DNA from: an uncultured Caryophanales bacterium
GTDB taxonomy: Bacteria > Bacillota_I > Bacilli_A > RFN20 > CAG-449
NCBI GenBank assembly: GCA_945873815.1
Contig: CAMCEE010000006.1
Location: 22,623 to 86,622, forward strand
DNA: 64,000 nt
Direction of reading: 5' to 3'
Position 1 is the first letter of the stretch; every line of letters begins with the position of its first letter. The notes below the pieces were generated by a model. It was given only the letters and a program-made list of their open reading frames with translations. It did no database searches and was not told where the DNA came from. A program made the position numbers and the translations under genes. Shown here one piece after another: positions 1 through 9,111 of the stretch.

Positions 1-95
1 TGATTCCTTAATTCTGTATTTGAATGAAATAAAGAAAAAAATTATAATGCTAGTCCAATCCCGCCTGCGTTATTTGGCGGATAAATACAAATAAT

Positions 96-138
96 GGGGA
101 TGTTTAGAAACCCATCATTTCTAAACATCCCCTTTTTT
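96..138 (+). terminator. Rho-independent terminator at window edge
   Basis: A perfect 15-bp stem (96-110 with 118-132) closes a 7-nt loop and is followed by six T on the + strand. It would end a + strand gene lying to the left of the window. On the - strand the hairpin is followed only by ATTATTTG, so it could also weakly stop the efflux operon arriving from the right. Bases 1-95 hold no gene that I can support; a short CCGCC/GGCGG hairpin sits at 61-80. Confidence 0.85.
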
Positions 139-139
139 A

Positions 140-376
140 TTATTTCATATTTTTTCTATGCATTTGTTTTGTTTGTTTCGAAGCATCTTTTAAATCTTCA
201 ATAACAAGATCGCAAGAATATTCTTCAGCCATTTTTCTACCAGCTTTCATACATTCTGCTTTTGTCTTATAATGCTTAGTTTGAACATTTCCGTTTGGAT
301 CTTGTAATTCCCAATTATCTTGTTCTTTACAAGGTCTACAGATTACTTGTTCATTACTTTTTTTATTTGTTTTCAT
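140..376 (-). CDS. DUF2188-like small protein
   Basis: A 78-residue protein. The pattern W-x-L-x-D-x-x-G near residue 22, followed by a K-T-K-A-E-C-x-x-A-G-R-x-x-A segment and a terminal L-V-I-E-D-L strand, resembles the DUF2188 family, whose role is unknown. Many members are short single-domain proteins. The start has an AAAGGA ribosome binding site 7 nt upstream. It lies 55 bp downstream of the efflux ABC genes on the same strand and may be co-transcribed with them. Two cysteines (C13, C16) form a CxxC that may be incidental. The family call is moderate; the function is unknown. Confidence 0.6.
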   Translation of the reverse strand: MKTNKKSNEQVICRPCKEQDNWELQDPNGNVQTKHYKTKAECMKAGRKMAEEYSCDLVIEDLKDASKQTKQMHRKNMK

Positions 377-431
377 ACATAATTCCTTTCTACATTCCTA
401 TTATGTGAAGAAAACAAAATTTAATTCAAAA

Positions 432-2216
432 TTATAATTCAAATTGCGAATTATAGAGTGAAGCATAGAATCCTTCTTGTTTCATCAATTCTTCATGATT
501 ACCTTGTTCAATGATATTTCCATCTTTCATTACAAGGATTAAATCAGCATTTCTAATCGTTGATAATCGATGAGCAATAACAAATGTCGTCCTACCACGA
601 GTTAATCTATCCATTGCTTTTTGAATAAGTTCTTCAGTTCTAGTATCAACATTTGAAGTCGCTTCATCTAAAATCATTAAAGGAGCATTTTCCACCATTG
701 CTCTTGCAATAGTAATCAATTGTTTTTGACCGCTTGATATCTGAGAATTATCAGAAATAATATGATTTACTCCCCCAGGAAGAGTTTCTATTAAGTGTTT
801 TAAATTAGCTTCTTTTATTGCCTTATTAAGAGTTTCATCACTTACGTTTTCCTTTGAGTAAATTATATTTTCTTTTATCGAACCCTCAAATAGCCAAGTA
901 TCTTGTAAAACCATTCCAAAGAGATTTCTTATTTCTTTTTTCGACATCTTTCTTGTTGAAACATCATCGATTAAAATATCGCCTTCCTCTATCTCGTAGA
1001 ATCTCATTAATAAATTAACCATCGTCGTTTTTCCAGCTCCCGTAGGCCCAACGATTGCAACCTTCATTCCTGGTTGAATTAATGCGGAAAAATTAGGAAT
1101 AATCGTTTTATTTTCTTCGTATCCAAATTTAACGTTTTTGAATTCGACTTTACCCTTAATCTCTTCATTAAATATGATAGGTTTATTCGATTCATCTTCA
1201 ATCTCATCTTGATCCAAGAAATCAAATACTCTAATCGCAGAAGCATTAGCCATTTGAAGGGAATTCATCGATTGTCCGATTTGTGAAAGAGGGCTTTGGA
1301 ATAGATTAACATATACTAAAAAGGCAGAGATCGTTCCAAAGCTGATTATATTTCCATCATTCATCAATAATCCGCCAACGACACAAACTGCAACGTAAGC
1401 AAAATACGAGATGAAAGAAAGAATTGGTTGAAATAAGCCACCAAAGAATTGAGCCTTAAACATCGTCCAATGCAATCTTTCGTTTTCATTTGAAAACTCT
1501 AATGTTTTCTTATCTTCAGCATTAAATAATTTAATGATTAATTGACCGGTAAAATTTTCTTCCACTGTACTATTGACTGATGCGATTAATTCTTGTCTTT
1601 TCTTAAATTGAGGCATTGCAAACTTAATAACTATAACAAAGAATATTCCCATCAATGGAATGATTGATAGAACAGTTAATGCCATTTGCCAAGAAGTAAT
1701 GAACATTGCAATTAGTACACCAATTAACATGAAAATAGAATGAATAAGTGATGAAATCGTTTGTTGCAATGATTGAGCGATTTGATCAACATCATTCGTC
1801 ACAATAGATAAAGTATCTCCATATGGATGCTCATCAAAATATTTCAATTTTAATTTATTGATTTTATGCGAGATTAATTCTCTTAAGTCTCGAGAATAAT
1901 ATTGAGTGACATCATTCATAATAAATGTCGAGCAATATGAACAAATCGCACTTGCCACATAAAATGAAGATAATATCAATCCATAATAAGCAATTTTTCC
2001 CATATCAATGCTTTGAGTTCCAGCATTAGAAGTAATTTCATCTGTTAGTTTTTTAAGTACTTGTGGAGCTAGAATCGATAAAACAACACATACGATAAGA
2101 AGAATGCTTGCTAAAGCAATCATCCAATAGTATTTTTTCAAAGATAGAACTAGTTTAGTTAGACTCTTTTTATCCATTTTTTGTTTTGGATATGCTTTAT
2201 GATTATTCTTTCTCAT
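432..2216 (-). CDS. ABC exporter half-transporter (catalytically competent NBD)
   Basis: A 594-residue type IV ABC exporter subunit with six N-terminal membrane segments (about 30-320) and a C-terminal nucleotide-binding domain. Walker A is GPTGAGKT (390-397), the signature is the non-canonical ISSGQ (493-497), Walker B is ILDEA with the catalytic Glu518, and the H-loop is H549. Its start overlaps the stop of the upstream ABC gene by 4 bp. The partner has a canonical signature but lacks the catalytic Glu, so the two should form an asymmetric heterodimer with one consensus and one degenerate ATP site, as in BmrCD or TM287/288. Drug or lipid export is inferred from the family and the MarR gene upstream; the substrate is unknown. 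Confidence 0.93.
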   Translation of the reverse strand: MRKNNHKAYPKQKMDKKSLTKLVLSLKKYYWMIALASILLIVCVVLSILAPQVLKKLTDEITSNAGTQSIDMGKIAYYGLILSSFYVASAICSYCSTFIMNDVTQYYSRDLRELISHKINKLKLKYFDEHPYGDTLSIVTNDVDQIAQSLQQTISSLIHSIFMLIGVLIAMFITSWQMALTVLSIIPLMGIFFVIVIKFAMPQFKKRQELIASVNSTVEENFTGQLIIKLFNAEDKKTLEFSNENERLHWTMFKAQFFGGLFQPILSFISYFAYVAVCVVGGLLMNDGNIISFGTISAFLVYVNLFQSPLSQIGQSMNSLQMANASAIRVFDFLDQDEIEDESNKPIIFNEEIKGKVEFKNVKFGYEENKTIIPNFSALIQPGMKVAIVGPTGAGKTTMVNLLMRFYEIEEGDILIDDVSTRKMSKKEIRNLFGMVLQDTWLFEGSIKENIIYSKENVSDETLNKAIKEANLKHLIETLPGGVNHIISDNSQISSGQKQLITIARAMVENAPLMILDEATSNVDTRTEELIQKAMDRLTRGRTTFVIAHRLSTIRNADLILVMKDGNIIEQGNHEELMKQEGFYASLYNSQFEL

Positions 2217-4090
2217 AATCCTAATTCCTCCTTTGATAATTGAGATAATGCAATCTCTTTATACACTTCACAAGAAGAAAGCAATTCTTTATGTTTACCA
2301 TACCCAACCATCTTTCCATCTTCTAGAACAACGATTTTATCAGCATCCATAATCGTTCCGATTCTTTGCGCTACTATAAATTTTGTCACTCCTTTAAATT
2401 TTTCATTTAAATTATTCCTTACTTTTTTATCTGTTTTATAATCTAAAGCAGAAAAAGAATCATCAAACACGAGGATTTCAGGACGTGAAGCTATTGCTCT
2501 TGCAATACATAATCTTTGTTTTTGTCCCCCGGAGAAGTTTTTCCCTCCTTGTGAAACTCTCGATTCATACTTATCTTCTAATTTTTCGATAAACTCCTCT
2601 GCTTCAGCAACTTTACAAGCATTGACCATCTCTTCATCAGAAATGTCTTTATTTGAGAATTTGACATTCTCCTTAATCGTTCCTCTAAATAGTAGATTCC
2701 TTTGAGGGACAAAGCCAATCAAAGAACGTAATGTTGATTGTTTGATATCTTTGACGTTTATTCCATCAACTAATACTTCTCCTTCATTACAATCATATAT
2801 ACGTGGAATAAGATTTATTAAAGATGTTTTACCTGAACCCGTGGAACCAATGAATGCAATTGTTTCACCCTTATTAACTTTAAAGGAGATATTAGATACA
2901 ACATTACTTTCCTCTTTAACATATCGAAAAGAAACATTTCTAAATTCAACTTCACCTTCACTAATTAACTTTTTTTCTTCTTTTGGATCAATTATTGAAG
3001 ATTCTTTATTTAACACTTCATTAATTCTATTTGCACAGATTGTTGCACGTGGCCAAAGTAAGAACATCATCATAAGCATTAAAAATGACATTATGATTTG
3101 ACTAGATAAAGTCATAAAAGCAGTAGTAGTTGCAAAATCAATCATTCCTTTATTAATTAAAGAAGCGCCAATCCAATATATTGCTAAACTAATTCCATTC
3201 ATAATAAGCATCATAACTGGGTTCATTAGTCCAGTAACCCTACCAACAAAAACTTGTAGATTTGTCATATCATTATTTGCTTTTGTAAACTTATCTTCTT
3301 GATATTCTTCCGCATTATACGCTCTAACGATACGAATACCCGTTAAGTTTTCTCTAGTTACTCCATTAATTCTATCTGTGAGTTTTTGCATAATCTTAAA
3401 TTTTGGTAAAGCTACAACCATTACGACAATTAAGAAAACAACTAATACAACAATTGATATTGCCGTTGCAACAGTTAGTTCCATCGAACTTGCTTGAATC
3501 TTAATTATTGCCCAAATTGCAGTTACTGGTGCAGCAAATATCATTCTCATAATCATTAGATTAGCCATTTGAACATTTTGAATATCATTTGTTGTTCTTG
3601 TAATAAGCGACGGAGTTGAAAAATCATTAATCTCAGCAAGTGAGAAATTCTCAACCTTATTGTACAAATCTCTTCTAATCGCTGTGGATAAATCTGCTGC
3701 CACATAAGAAGCGATAATACTAATTAACATTTGACAACCTATAGTTCCACCTGCAAAAGCAAGCATAAGACCGCCATTAGACCATATTTGCGTAGTTGAT
3801 GCCTTTGAAATATCAATAAATGTCGAAATAGCTTCTTGTGGAATTCCTAATGAAACAAGGAATTCAACATTAGACAATTTATCCCATCCAAAAGTATCAA
3901 CTAGTGATTTCATTTGTTCTGAGATAAGACCAGGATTGTTATGATAATTGAGCATTGTAATCGACTTAATGATTTCTTGCATAAAATCAACCATCGTCAT
4001 TGTGCAATATACTTGAAGAATAGTTAATGCAACAATTAATATAACCCCCACCCAGTCAGAAAATTTGAATTTTTTATATAATTTAAACAT
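2213..4090 (-). CDS. ABC exporter half-transporter (degenerate NBD)
   Basis: An exporter subunit of 625 residues, with an extended external loop between the first two membrane segments (about residues 35-100). Walker A is GSTGSGKT (415-422) and the signature FSGGQ is canonical. Walker B ends in VFDDS, so Asp replaces the catalytic Glu, and the H-loop reads VAQRIGT, so Gln replaces the switch His. This subunit supplies the good signature to its partner's good Walker B. Codons further upstream overlap the sequence AAGGAGG, which must be the ribosome binding site, so I start at the Met 5 nt after it. The gene overlaps the end of the MarR gene by 8 bp. Confidence 0.93.
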   Translation of the reverse strand: MFKLYKKFKFSDWVGVILIVALTILQVYCTMTMVDFMQEIIKSITMLNYHNNPGLISEQMKSLVDTFGWDKLSNVEFLVSLGIPQEAISTFIDISKASTTQIWSNGGLMLAFAGGTIGCQMLISIIASYVAADLSTAIRRDLYNKVENFSLAEINDFSTPSLITRTTNDIQNVQMANLMIMRMIFAAPVTAIWAIIKIQASSMELTVATAISIVVLVVFLIVVMVVALPKFKIMQKLTDRINGVTRENLTGIRIVRAYNAEEYQEDKFTKANNDMTNLQVFVGRVTGLMNPVMMLIMNGISLAIYWIGASLINKGMIDFATTTAFMTLSSQIIMSFLMLMMMFLLWPRATICANRINEVLNKESSIIDPKEEKKLISEGEVEFRNVSFRYVKEESNVVSNISFKVNKGETIAFIGSTGSGKTSLINLIPRIYDCNEGEVLVDGINVKDIKQSTLRSLIGFVPQRNLLFRGTIKENVKFSNKDISDEEMVNACKVAEAEEFIEKLEDKYESRVSQGGKNFSGGQKQRLCIARAIASRPEILVFDDSFSALDYKTDKKVRNNLNEKFKGVTKFIVAQRIGTIMDADKIVVLEDGKMVGYGKHKELLSSCEVYKEIALSQLSKEELGL

Positions 4091-4511
4091 CATTTCCTCC
4101 TTTTCTATCATTAATTTTATTCATGATTCTAATTAATTCTTCCGCATCATTTCTACCTAAAATCTTATATATTTCCCCAATTTTTGATACATAACGATGC
4201 GTAATATTCTTTGCAATTTCGATTCCTTTTTCAGTAAGAGAAACATTTGTTTTTCTTTTATCTTGAGCATCAGAGATTCGAACAATACATTTCTTTGATT
4301 CCAAATCTTTTAATACATTTCCAATTCTTCCACTACATACACCAAAAAACTCACCAAGTTCCCCAGGAGTAACAACATTATTCTTATGGTAGATGTAAAC
4401 TAAAACCCCACCTTCACCCTTAGAAAAATTACTCATCTCATTGTGTTTATGATTTTTATAATGGTTATAGATCATCTCTGTGTATTTATGAATGAAATCT
4501 TTCTCTTCCAT
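4083..4511 (-). CDS. MarR-family transcriptional repressor
   Basis: A winged-helix protein of about 142 residues. Recognition is based on the helix-turn-helix segment V-V-T-P-G-E-L-G-E-F-F-G-V, the following recognition helix G-R-I-G-N-V-L-K-D-L-E, and the wing with D-x-R-K-T-N-V-S-L-T-E-K-G, all typical of MarR. I chose the Met preceded by AAAGGG; an upstream in-frame extension would begin at the promoter itself. It is first in the operon with the two ABC genes. A perfect inverted repeat overlaps the operon's -10 box, which indicates autorepression relieved by a ligand, the usual MarR arrangement for efflux operons. The ligand is unknown. Confidence 0.9.
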   Translation of the reverse strand: MEEKDFIHKYTEMIYNHYKNHKHNEMSNFSKGEGGVLVYIYHKNNVVTPGELGEFFGVCSGRIGNVLKDLESKKCIVRISDAQDKRKTNVSLTEKGIEIAKNITHRYVSKIGEIYKILGRNDAEELIRIMNKINDRKGGNDV

Positions 4512-4542
4512 AATGAACCCTTTCTTGCAGTAAGATAATTTT

Positions 4543-4586
4543 ATCTCACAGTATGAGATTATATTGTTGTCGCATCTTTTTTTCAA
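4543..4586 (-). promoter_or_regulatory. Promoter of the marR-ABC operon with overlapping operator
   Basis: On the - strand, TTGAAA (4586-4581) and TATAAT (4563-4558) are separated by exactly 17 bp. The inverted repeat ATCTCA-N5-TGAGAT (4543-4559) overlaps the last bases of the -10 box and covers the expected transcription start. It lies 32 bp before the MarR start codon. This is the expected geometry for a MarR operator that blocks RNA polymerase; that MarR itself binds here is inferred. Confidence 0.75.
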
Positions 4587-4654
4587 TAACGTTTGAATAA
4601 ATTCTATATTTTGTCATATTCTTACTACGCAATTAAAGTATACACATATAATGT

Positions 4655-4683
4655 TTGCATATTTTGTAGTAATATAGTAATCT
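4655..4683 (+). promoter_or_regulatory. Possible promoter of the glycosyltransferase pair
   Basis: TTGCAT (4655-4660) and TAATCT (4678-4683) are 17 bp apart upstream of the + strand glycosyltransferases. A TATAAT also occurs near 4647 without a good -35 box, so the exact promoter in this 140-bp divergent region is uncertain. Confidence 0.35.
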
Positions 4684-4726
4684 ATTTTAGGAGCAAAAAT
4701 ATTTATATATTTTTACAGGAGTTTCT

Positions 4727-5899
4727 ATGAGAAAGATTAAAGTTTTGTTTCCTGAGGTTGAAGCTGGCTTAGGTCATATCATGCCATTAAGGTCAGTATA
4801 TGAAGTTTTCAATAAAAAATATGGTGATAAGGTTGATGTAATCAAACTCAATTACTTTAAAAACACAGGATATAAGAAATTAGAAAAATTTGGTGAAATG
4901 CTAGTCAACGAAGTTAAAGCCTATAGTAATAATCATTTTAGAGGATACTTTGCAACTAAAGCATGTGAGTTTTTTGGTACAACTCTTTCAACAGTTGGAA
5001 CAATGATTGTCAAGATTCCAGGTTCGCACATAGAAGGCATAAAATATATGGAGGATATCAATCCTGATGTAGTTTTTTCAACGCACTGGGCCACAAATTA
5101 TTATGCAGAGAATATGAAGAATAAACCATTCACAATCATGTATTGCCCTGATGTAATAATGAATAAATTATTCATGTATCACGCAGATTTGACTCTTCTT
5201 TCTATGAAGCCAGGTTATGATATAGCAAAAAGATACAAAAAATACAACGATGAAAATTTGAGACTAGTTCCTTTTTTAATTAGAAACGAGGCTTACGATA
5301 TTCCTACAAATAAATTATCAAATAGAAAAAAACTAAATCTTCCAGAAGATAAATTTACAATCACTATTGCAGAAGGTGGATATGGAATAGGTAGATTAAA
5401 GGAATTATGTGAAAAACTTACTAAAGAACATCTACCATTAACAATAATCGCAGTTTGTGGAAAAAATGAGGAATTAAAGGAATATCTTTCAGCATTAGAA
5501 GTAAGCAAAGAAGTAACATTTATTCCATTAGGTTTTACAGATAAGATGCTTGAATACATTGCTTCTTCCGATTTATTTTTAGGCAAAAGTGGAAATATCA
5601 TTTCTGAGCCTACTTTCTTTGGAATTCCATCAATCATCACTGGTTTTGCGACAACTATTGAAAGAAACATTGGAAACTATTATATTAATAATGTTCGTTC
5701 GTCAATAAAAGAATTTGATGTCGACAATATTATTAGATTAATTAAAGAATTTATTAACAATCCAAAACTTTTGGAGCCTTACAAGAATAATGCAATCGCA
5801 TATCATTCTAATTATGGTTCAGAATATACGGCTGACTTAATTTGGGAGAAAATCGTCGAACGCTTTCCTGAATTATTAAAAGAAGAGGTAACGCAATGA
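4727..5899 (+). CDS. GT28-type glycosyltransferase (UgtP/MGDG-synthase-like)
   Basis: A 390-residue cytosolic-side glycosyltransferase with the GT-B layout. The N-terminal P-E-V-E-A-G-L-G-H-I segment resembles the glycine-rich start of MGDG-synthase and UgtP proteins. The C-terminal half has E-G-G-Y-G-I-G, and later F-L-G-K-S-G-N-I-I-S-E-P-T-F-F-G-I-P, matching the donor-binding KxGGxxxxE region of GT28. It probably adds a sugar from a UDP-sugar to diacylglycerol or another membrane lipid. The acceptor is inferred from the family only. A CAGGAG ribosome binding site precedes it. It overlaps the following GT2 gene by 4 bp, so the two are translationally coupled. Confidence 0.75.
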   Translation: MRKIKVLFPEVEAGLGHIMPLRSVYEVFNKKYGDKVDVIKLNYFKNTGYKKLEKFGEMLVNEVKAYSNNHFRGYFATKACEFFGTTLSTVGTMIVKIPGSHIEGIKYMEDINPDVVFSTHWATNYYAENMKNKPFTIMYCPDVIMNKLFMYHADLTLLSMKPGYDIAKRYKKYNDENLRLVPFLIRNEAYDIPTNKLSNRKKLNLPEDKFTITIAEGGYGIGRLKELCEKLTKEHLPLTIIAVCGKNEELKEYLSALEVSKEVTFIPLGFTDKMLEYIASSDLFLGKSGNIISEPTFFGIPSIITGFATTIERNIGNYYINNVRSSIKEFDVDNIIRLIKEFINNPKLLEPYKNNAIAYHSNYGSEYTADLIWEKIVERFPELLKEEVTQ

Positions 5900-7206
5900 A
5901 TTATTTAGAGATAGTAAATCTAGTATTTACAATAATATTTGGAATATATGCTCTGTTTATGCTACATTTCATACTTATTGGATTTATTGGAATAATCAAA
6001 AAGAAAAAATATCCAAAAACAGATATTAAATACAGATATGGAGTTATTATACCTGCAAGAAACGAAGAGAAAGTTGTCGGTGGATTAATCGATAGTATCC
6101 TTTCATCTGATTACCCACTTGAATTATTAGATATATTTGTTATCGCACATAATTGTACAGATAGAACTGCAGAAGTAGCAAGATCAAAAGGAGTACATGT
6201 TTACGAATATTCAAATCCTGATGAAAGAACGATGGGATTTGCTTTTAAACACTTATTCGAACAAATTGAAAAAGATTATGGCACTTCTTCATACGATGGG
6301 TTCTTTCTCTTCAATTCCGATAACATAGTGGCAAAGGATTACTTCAGTAAAATGAACGATGCATTTCATTATTTCGATAAAAAACACGTTGTTACATCAT
6401 ATAGAAATTCTAAGAATTTTGGTACAAATGTTATCTCTGGATTATACGGAATCTATTTCTCAATGGGTTGCATATTCGAAAGTAGAGGAAGAACGGTTAT
6501 TGGATGTTCTACTAGAGTTCAAGGTACCGGATATGTTATTCGTTCAAGCATAGTAAAAAACGGATGGAAATATACTTCTTTAACTGAAGACTGGGAATTC
6601 TCCGTCGATCAAATCATTGATGGACAAATCATCAAATATTGTGATGAAGCAACATTTTATGATGAGCAACCAACAAGTTTCAAGATTATGTGGAGACAAA
6701 GAGTCCGTTGGTCTAGAGGTCATCTTCTAGTTTGTTATGATAGATTAAAGGATCTATTCACGAATTTATTTACTCGTAAAGGAAAAAATAAATTTTCTAC
6801 ATATGATATGATTTCTAATATTCTTCCATTTTGTTTATTACTAACTTTACTAGGGGTAATTCAATTTATTCTTGTTTCATTAGCTCCACTATTTACCGAT
6901 TTATCATTCTATGATGTGTTTATCAGTTCAAATCATAATATATTCACTTCGTCAGGATATTTATTCTCTATGTTAAGAAATGCAGCTATTTCTTACGCAA
7001 CAACAGTAATATCAGCAATCGGTGTATTCATTCTTGAAAGGAAGAGAATTCAAGGAGTAAACATATTCAAAAGAATCCTTCTATGTCTCGTATGGCCATT
7101 GTTCTTAGCATTACAATTCCCTATGGATGTTCAAGCATTCTTCTCAAAAAATCTCGATTGGAAACCAATTCCACACGAAGATCATAAAACACTAACTAAC
7201 GTGTAA
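5896..7206 (+). CDS. GT2 family membrane glycosyltransferase
   Basis: A 436-residue protein with one N-terminal membrane helix (about 5-35), a GT2 catalytic domain, and several C-terminal membrane helices (about 305-420). The domain opens with Y-G-V-I-I-P-A-R-N-E-E. The metal-binding motif is probably F-N-S-D-N near residue 137, and the acceptor-side motif is T-E-D-W with a later Q-R-V-R-W, as in processive enzymes of the cellulose/hyaluronan synthase clan. Its start codon lies in the ATGA overlap with the upstream GT28 gene. The pair may build a glycolipid and then extend or decorate it; the product is unknown. Confidence 0.8.
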   Translation: MNYLEIVNLVFTIIFGIYALFMLHFILIGFIGIIKKKKYPKTDIKYRYGVIIPARNEEKVVGGLIDSILSSDYPLELLDIFVIAHNCTDRTAEVARSKGVHVYEYSNPDERTMGFAFKHLFEQIEKDYGTSSYDGFFLFNSDNIVAKDYFSKMNDAFHYFDKKHVVTSYRNSKNFGTNVISGLYGIYFSMGCIFESRGRTVIGCSTRVQGTGYVIRSSIVKNGWKYTSLTEDWEFSVDQIIDGQIIKYCDEATFYDEQPTSFKIMWRQRVRWSRGHLLVCYDRLKDLFTNLFTRKGKNKFSTYDMISNILPFCLLLTLLGVIQFILVSLAPLFTDLSFYDVFISSNHNIFTSSGYLFSMLRNAAISYATTVISAIGVFILERKRIQGVNIFKRILLCLVWPLFLALQFPMDVQAFFSKNLDWKPIPHEDHKTLTNV

Positions 7207-7237
7207 TTATTAGTTATCTAGCCTATACTAATTATGG

Positions 7238-7511
7238 CTCTGTGGAATCTAATAGTGTTTTATCGGGTTAAATCTAATGGGGCGAATAGAGTCTAATCTA
7301 GTCGTCCTTTTCTATTGGAAGACGTATATATAATACGCTTTCTGAGTATTGGAAAATTAGTATATTCAAATACAATGTTGATGAGATTTTAAATATAATT
7401 ATCATTACTTTCTGCGATTTTAAGCGAGGATATTTTATTTTTAAAAGATGTGGAATTGTATGGGGTAGAATTTTTTATGATTTTGTCAAAACCCCATTAG
7501 ATTCCACAGAA
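7238..7511. mobile_element. MITE-like element with terminal inverted repeats
   Basis: A 15-bp perfect inverted repeat, TCTGTGGAATCTAAT (7239-7253) and its complement (7496-7510), extends imperfectly to about 23 bp on each side and bounds about 270 bp with no coding capacity. Partial internal copies of the same words (AATCTAATGGGG, GTGGAATTGTATGGGG) lie near both ends. This is the form of a non-autonomous insertion-sequence derivative. I see no clear target-site duplication and cannot assign a family. It fills most of the 526-bp gap after the GT2 gene. Confidence 0.55.
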
Positions 7512-7560
7512 CATTTACATTCTTAGGCTCATTCTTTTTTATGTGTGACGGATAGGCCAC

Positions 7561-7591
7561 GAGAAAAGGTTAGGCTAATATTAGCCTAACC
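7561..7591 (-). terminator. Terminator of the 7.7-9.1 kb - strand genes
   Basis: A 24-bp perfect palindrome (7568-7591, core TTAGGCTAATATTAGCCTAA) can fold into a 10-bp stem with a 4-nt loop. On the - strand it is followed by TTTTCTC. It lies about 140 bp past the stop of the membrane protein gene at 7733. Confidence 0.6.
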
Positions 7592-7732
7592 CTACAAGTG
7601 CCACAGTATTTTTTTTAGGAATACTATTCTAAACTAAAATAATATAGAGCCAATGTTTGAATCAATCTTATATAGAAATCATCCTCACTATTTTCATTTA
7701 TTACAGCGTCTTTTTATAATAGATATATTTAA

Positions 7733-8179
7733 TTACGCATTCTCAGCTGATGTATCTTCATTTGAAGAAGCGACTTGTTCTTTAAGTTTTAACGCATTCT
7801 TTTCACGAAGTTTTCTAGCTTTTTCTTTCTTTTCTAAGACATCTTGTTTAGATGCATAAACCGCAAGAACAATTAATGAATAAGCACAAGATATAATTAC
7901 TAACCAAGTACCAAGTCCTGCGAACGATGACATCTTGATAAAGAGCCATCCATTCCACCAATTCTTAAAATCTTCTTGTGCCTTAATAAGTGGATACAAT
8001 GGGCTATTTGTAATTAAACTTCCATCTGCACCTAAATTGTTAATAATTAAACTTAATACCATACAAACAATACCGCAAAGCATAATTGCGCCACCAACAG
8101 ATAGCCAAATAATTTCTGCAATTTTACGGCCGTTTGCTTTATTTTTTTGTGCTTTTGCTAATTTTTCAATAGGTTTCAT
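7733..8179 (-). CDS. Membrane protein of unknown function
   Basis: A 148-residue protein with a basic, Lys-rich start, two hydrophobic helices (about 22-47 and 86-108) and a long charged C-terminal helix likely to form a coiled coil (about 112-135, rich in K, E, R and A). A loop of about 35 residues with two adjacent Trp lies between the membrane segments. The start is supported by AAAGGAGG. It is the second gene after the 283-residue gene upstream, 68 bp away. I do not recognise a family. Confidence 0.7.
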   Translation of the reverse strand: MKPIEKLAKAQKNKANGRKIAEIIWLSVGGAIMLCGIVCMVLSLIINNLGADGSLITNSPLYPLIKAQEDFKNWWNGWLFIKMSSFAGLGTWLVIISCAYSLIVLAVYASKQDVLEKKEKARKLREKNALKLKEQVASSNEDTSAENA

Positions 8180-8247
8180 AGCAAAATCCTCCTTTAATCA
8201 TTGCTATAACATAATAGCAAAACTATATTGTCATTTTCAACATCTAA

Positions 8248-9099
8248 TTACTTAGATGCATTTTGTTTCATAGCATTTTGTTCAAATTCAACTAATTGAT
8301 TCCAGATAATTTGATGTTTTTCTCTCCATAATGGTTCGTATTTTGCAACGATTTCATACCATGCTTTTAAAATATTATCAAATTCTTGTTTGAATGATGA
8401 ACCATTTGGAACAGGAGATTGTCCAGACATTAATTTAATACCAAAATCCATTTTTGCTGCAGCAACTGCAAATTCAGGATATGATTCTGATCTTGCATTT
8501 TGTTTAATGAATTCATACATTCCAAGGAGTTTCTTAATATCATTAACACAGAAATTTGATTGAGGAGTCTCTTGTCCTTTTGATTCTTGCATTGCTTTAT
8601 TAAATTCAACAAAATGAACATTGAATAATAAATCGCTGATAACCATACATACGATTGCACGATAGAATTTATCTTCTAAATCGATAATTTCTTCTACACC
8701 TTCTTCTAAGGTTCCATCTTTTCTTTGATCTTCGATATATGCTCTAATAATATTTACTAATGATTGCTTTAATGGAACAATGTAATCTAAAACTTTAAGG
8801 TTTTGTGCATGATCTGGAGTAACTTTATCACCATCTACAAAGATAAATGTTTTGTCTTCTCCATAAACCGTGTCATAGAATTCTTTCATTTGTTCTTTGA
8901 TTTTTGCACCGATTTCGCCATTGTTTTCGCAGAATCCATTAAATGGTGTATTACCATTCATCGCTAATTCTAAAGTGTTTTTCTTTGCATTAAAAACTTG
9001 TAATGGATATGTTTGTCTATTTTGTACATATTCAAGTGTGTCTCTAACTGCTAATGCCAAATGATAGAAACTTAATGCGTAATGTGTTTTTGCGTTCAT
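8248..9099 (-). CDS. Hypothetical helical cytosolic protein
   Basis: A 283-residue soluble protein, predicted from its composition to be mostly alpha-helical, with no signal peptide and no membrane segment. It is rich in Phe, Tyr, Lys and Glu. No catalytic motif is recognised. The ribosome binding site TAGGGAG supports the start. It sits between the HAD phosphatase gene (12 bp upstream) and the two-helix membrane protein, all on one strand, so an operon of these three is likely. Confidence 0.7.
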   Translation of the reverse strand: MNAKTHYALSFYHLALAVRDTLEYVQNRQTYPLQVFNAKKNTLELAMNGNTPFNGFCENNGEIGAKIKEQMKEFYDTVYGEDKTFIFVDGDKVTPDHAQNLKVLDYIVPLKQSLVNIIRAYIEDQRKDGTLEEGVEEIIDLEDKFYRAIVCMVISDLLFNVHFVEFNKAMQESKGQETPQSNFCVNDIKKLLGMYEFIKQNARSESYPEFAVAAAKMDFGIKLMSGQSPVPNGSSFKQEFDNILKAWYEIVAKYEPLWREKHQIIWNQLVEFEQNAMKQNASK

Positions 9100-9111
9100 A
9101 TTTTTTTCTCC

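Noticed and set aside
1..80. Possible RNA gene end (CCGCC/GGCGG hairpin)
   Set aside because: No tRNA arm pattern or known RNA fits; the window edge cuts the region.
7568..7591. 24-bp palindrome with TTAGGCTAA words as a DtxR/IdeR operator
   Set aside because: It is not near a promoter or iron gene, and on the - strand it is followed by TTTTCTC after a gene end, so a terminator is the simpler reading.
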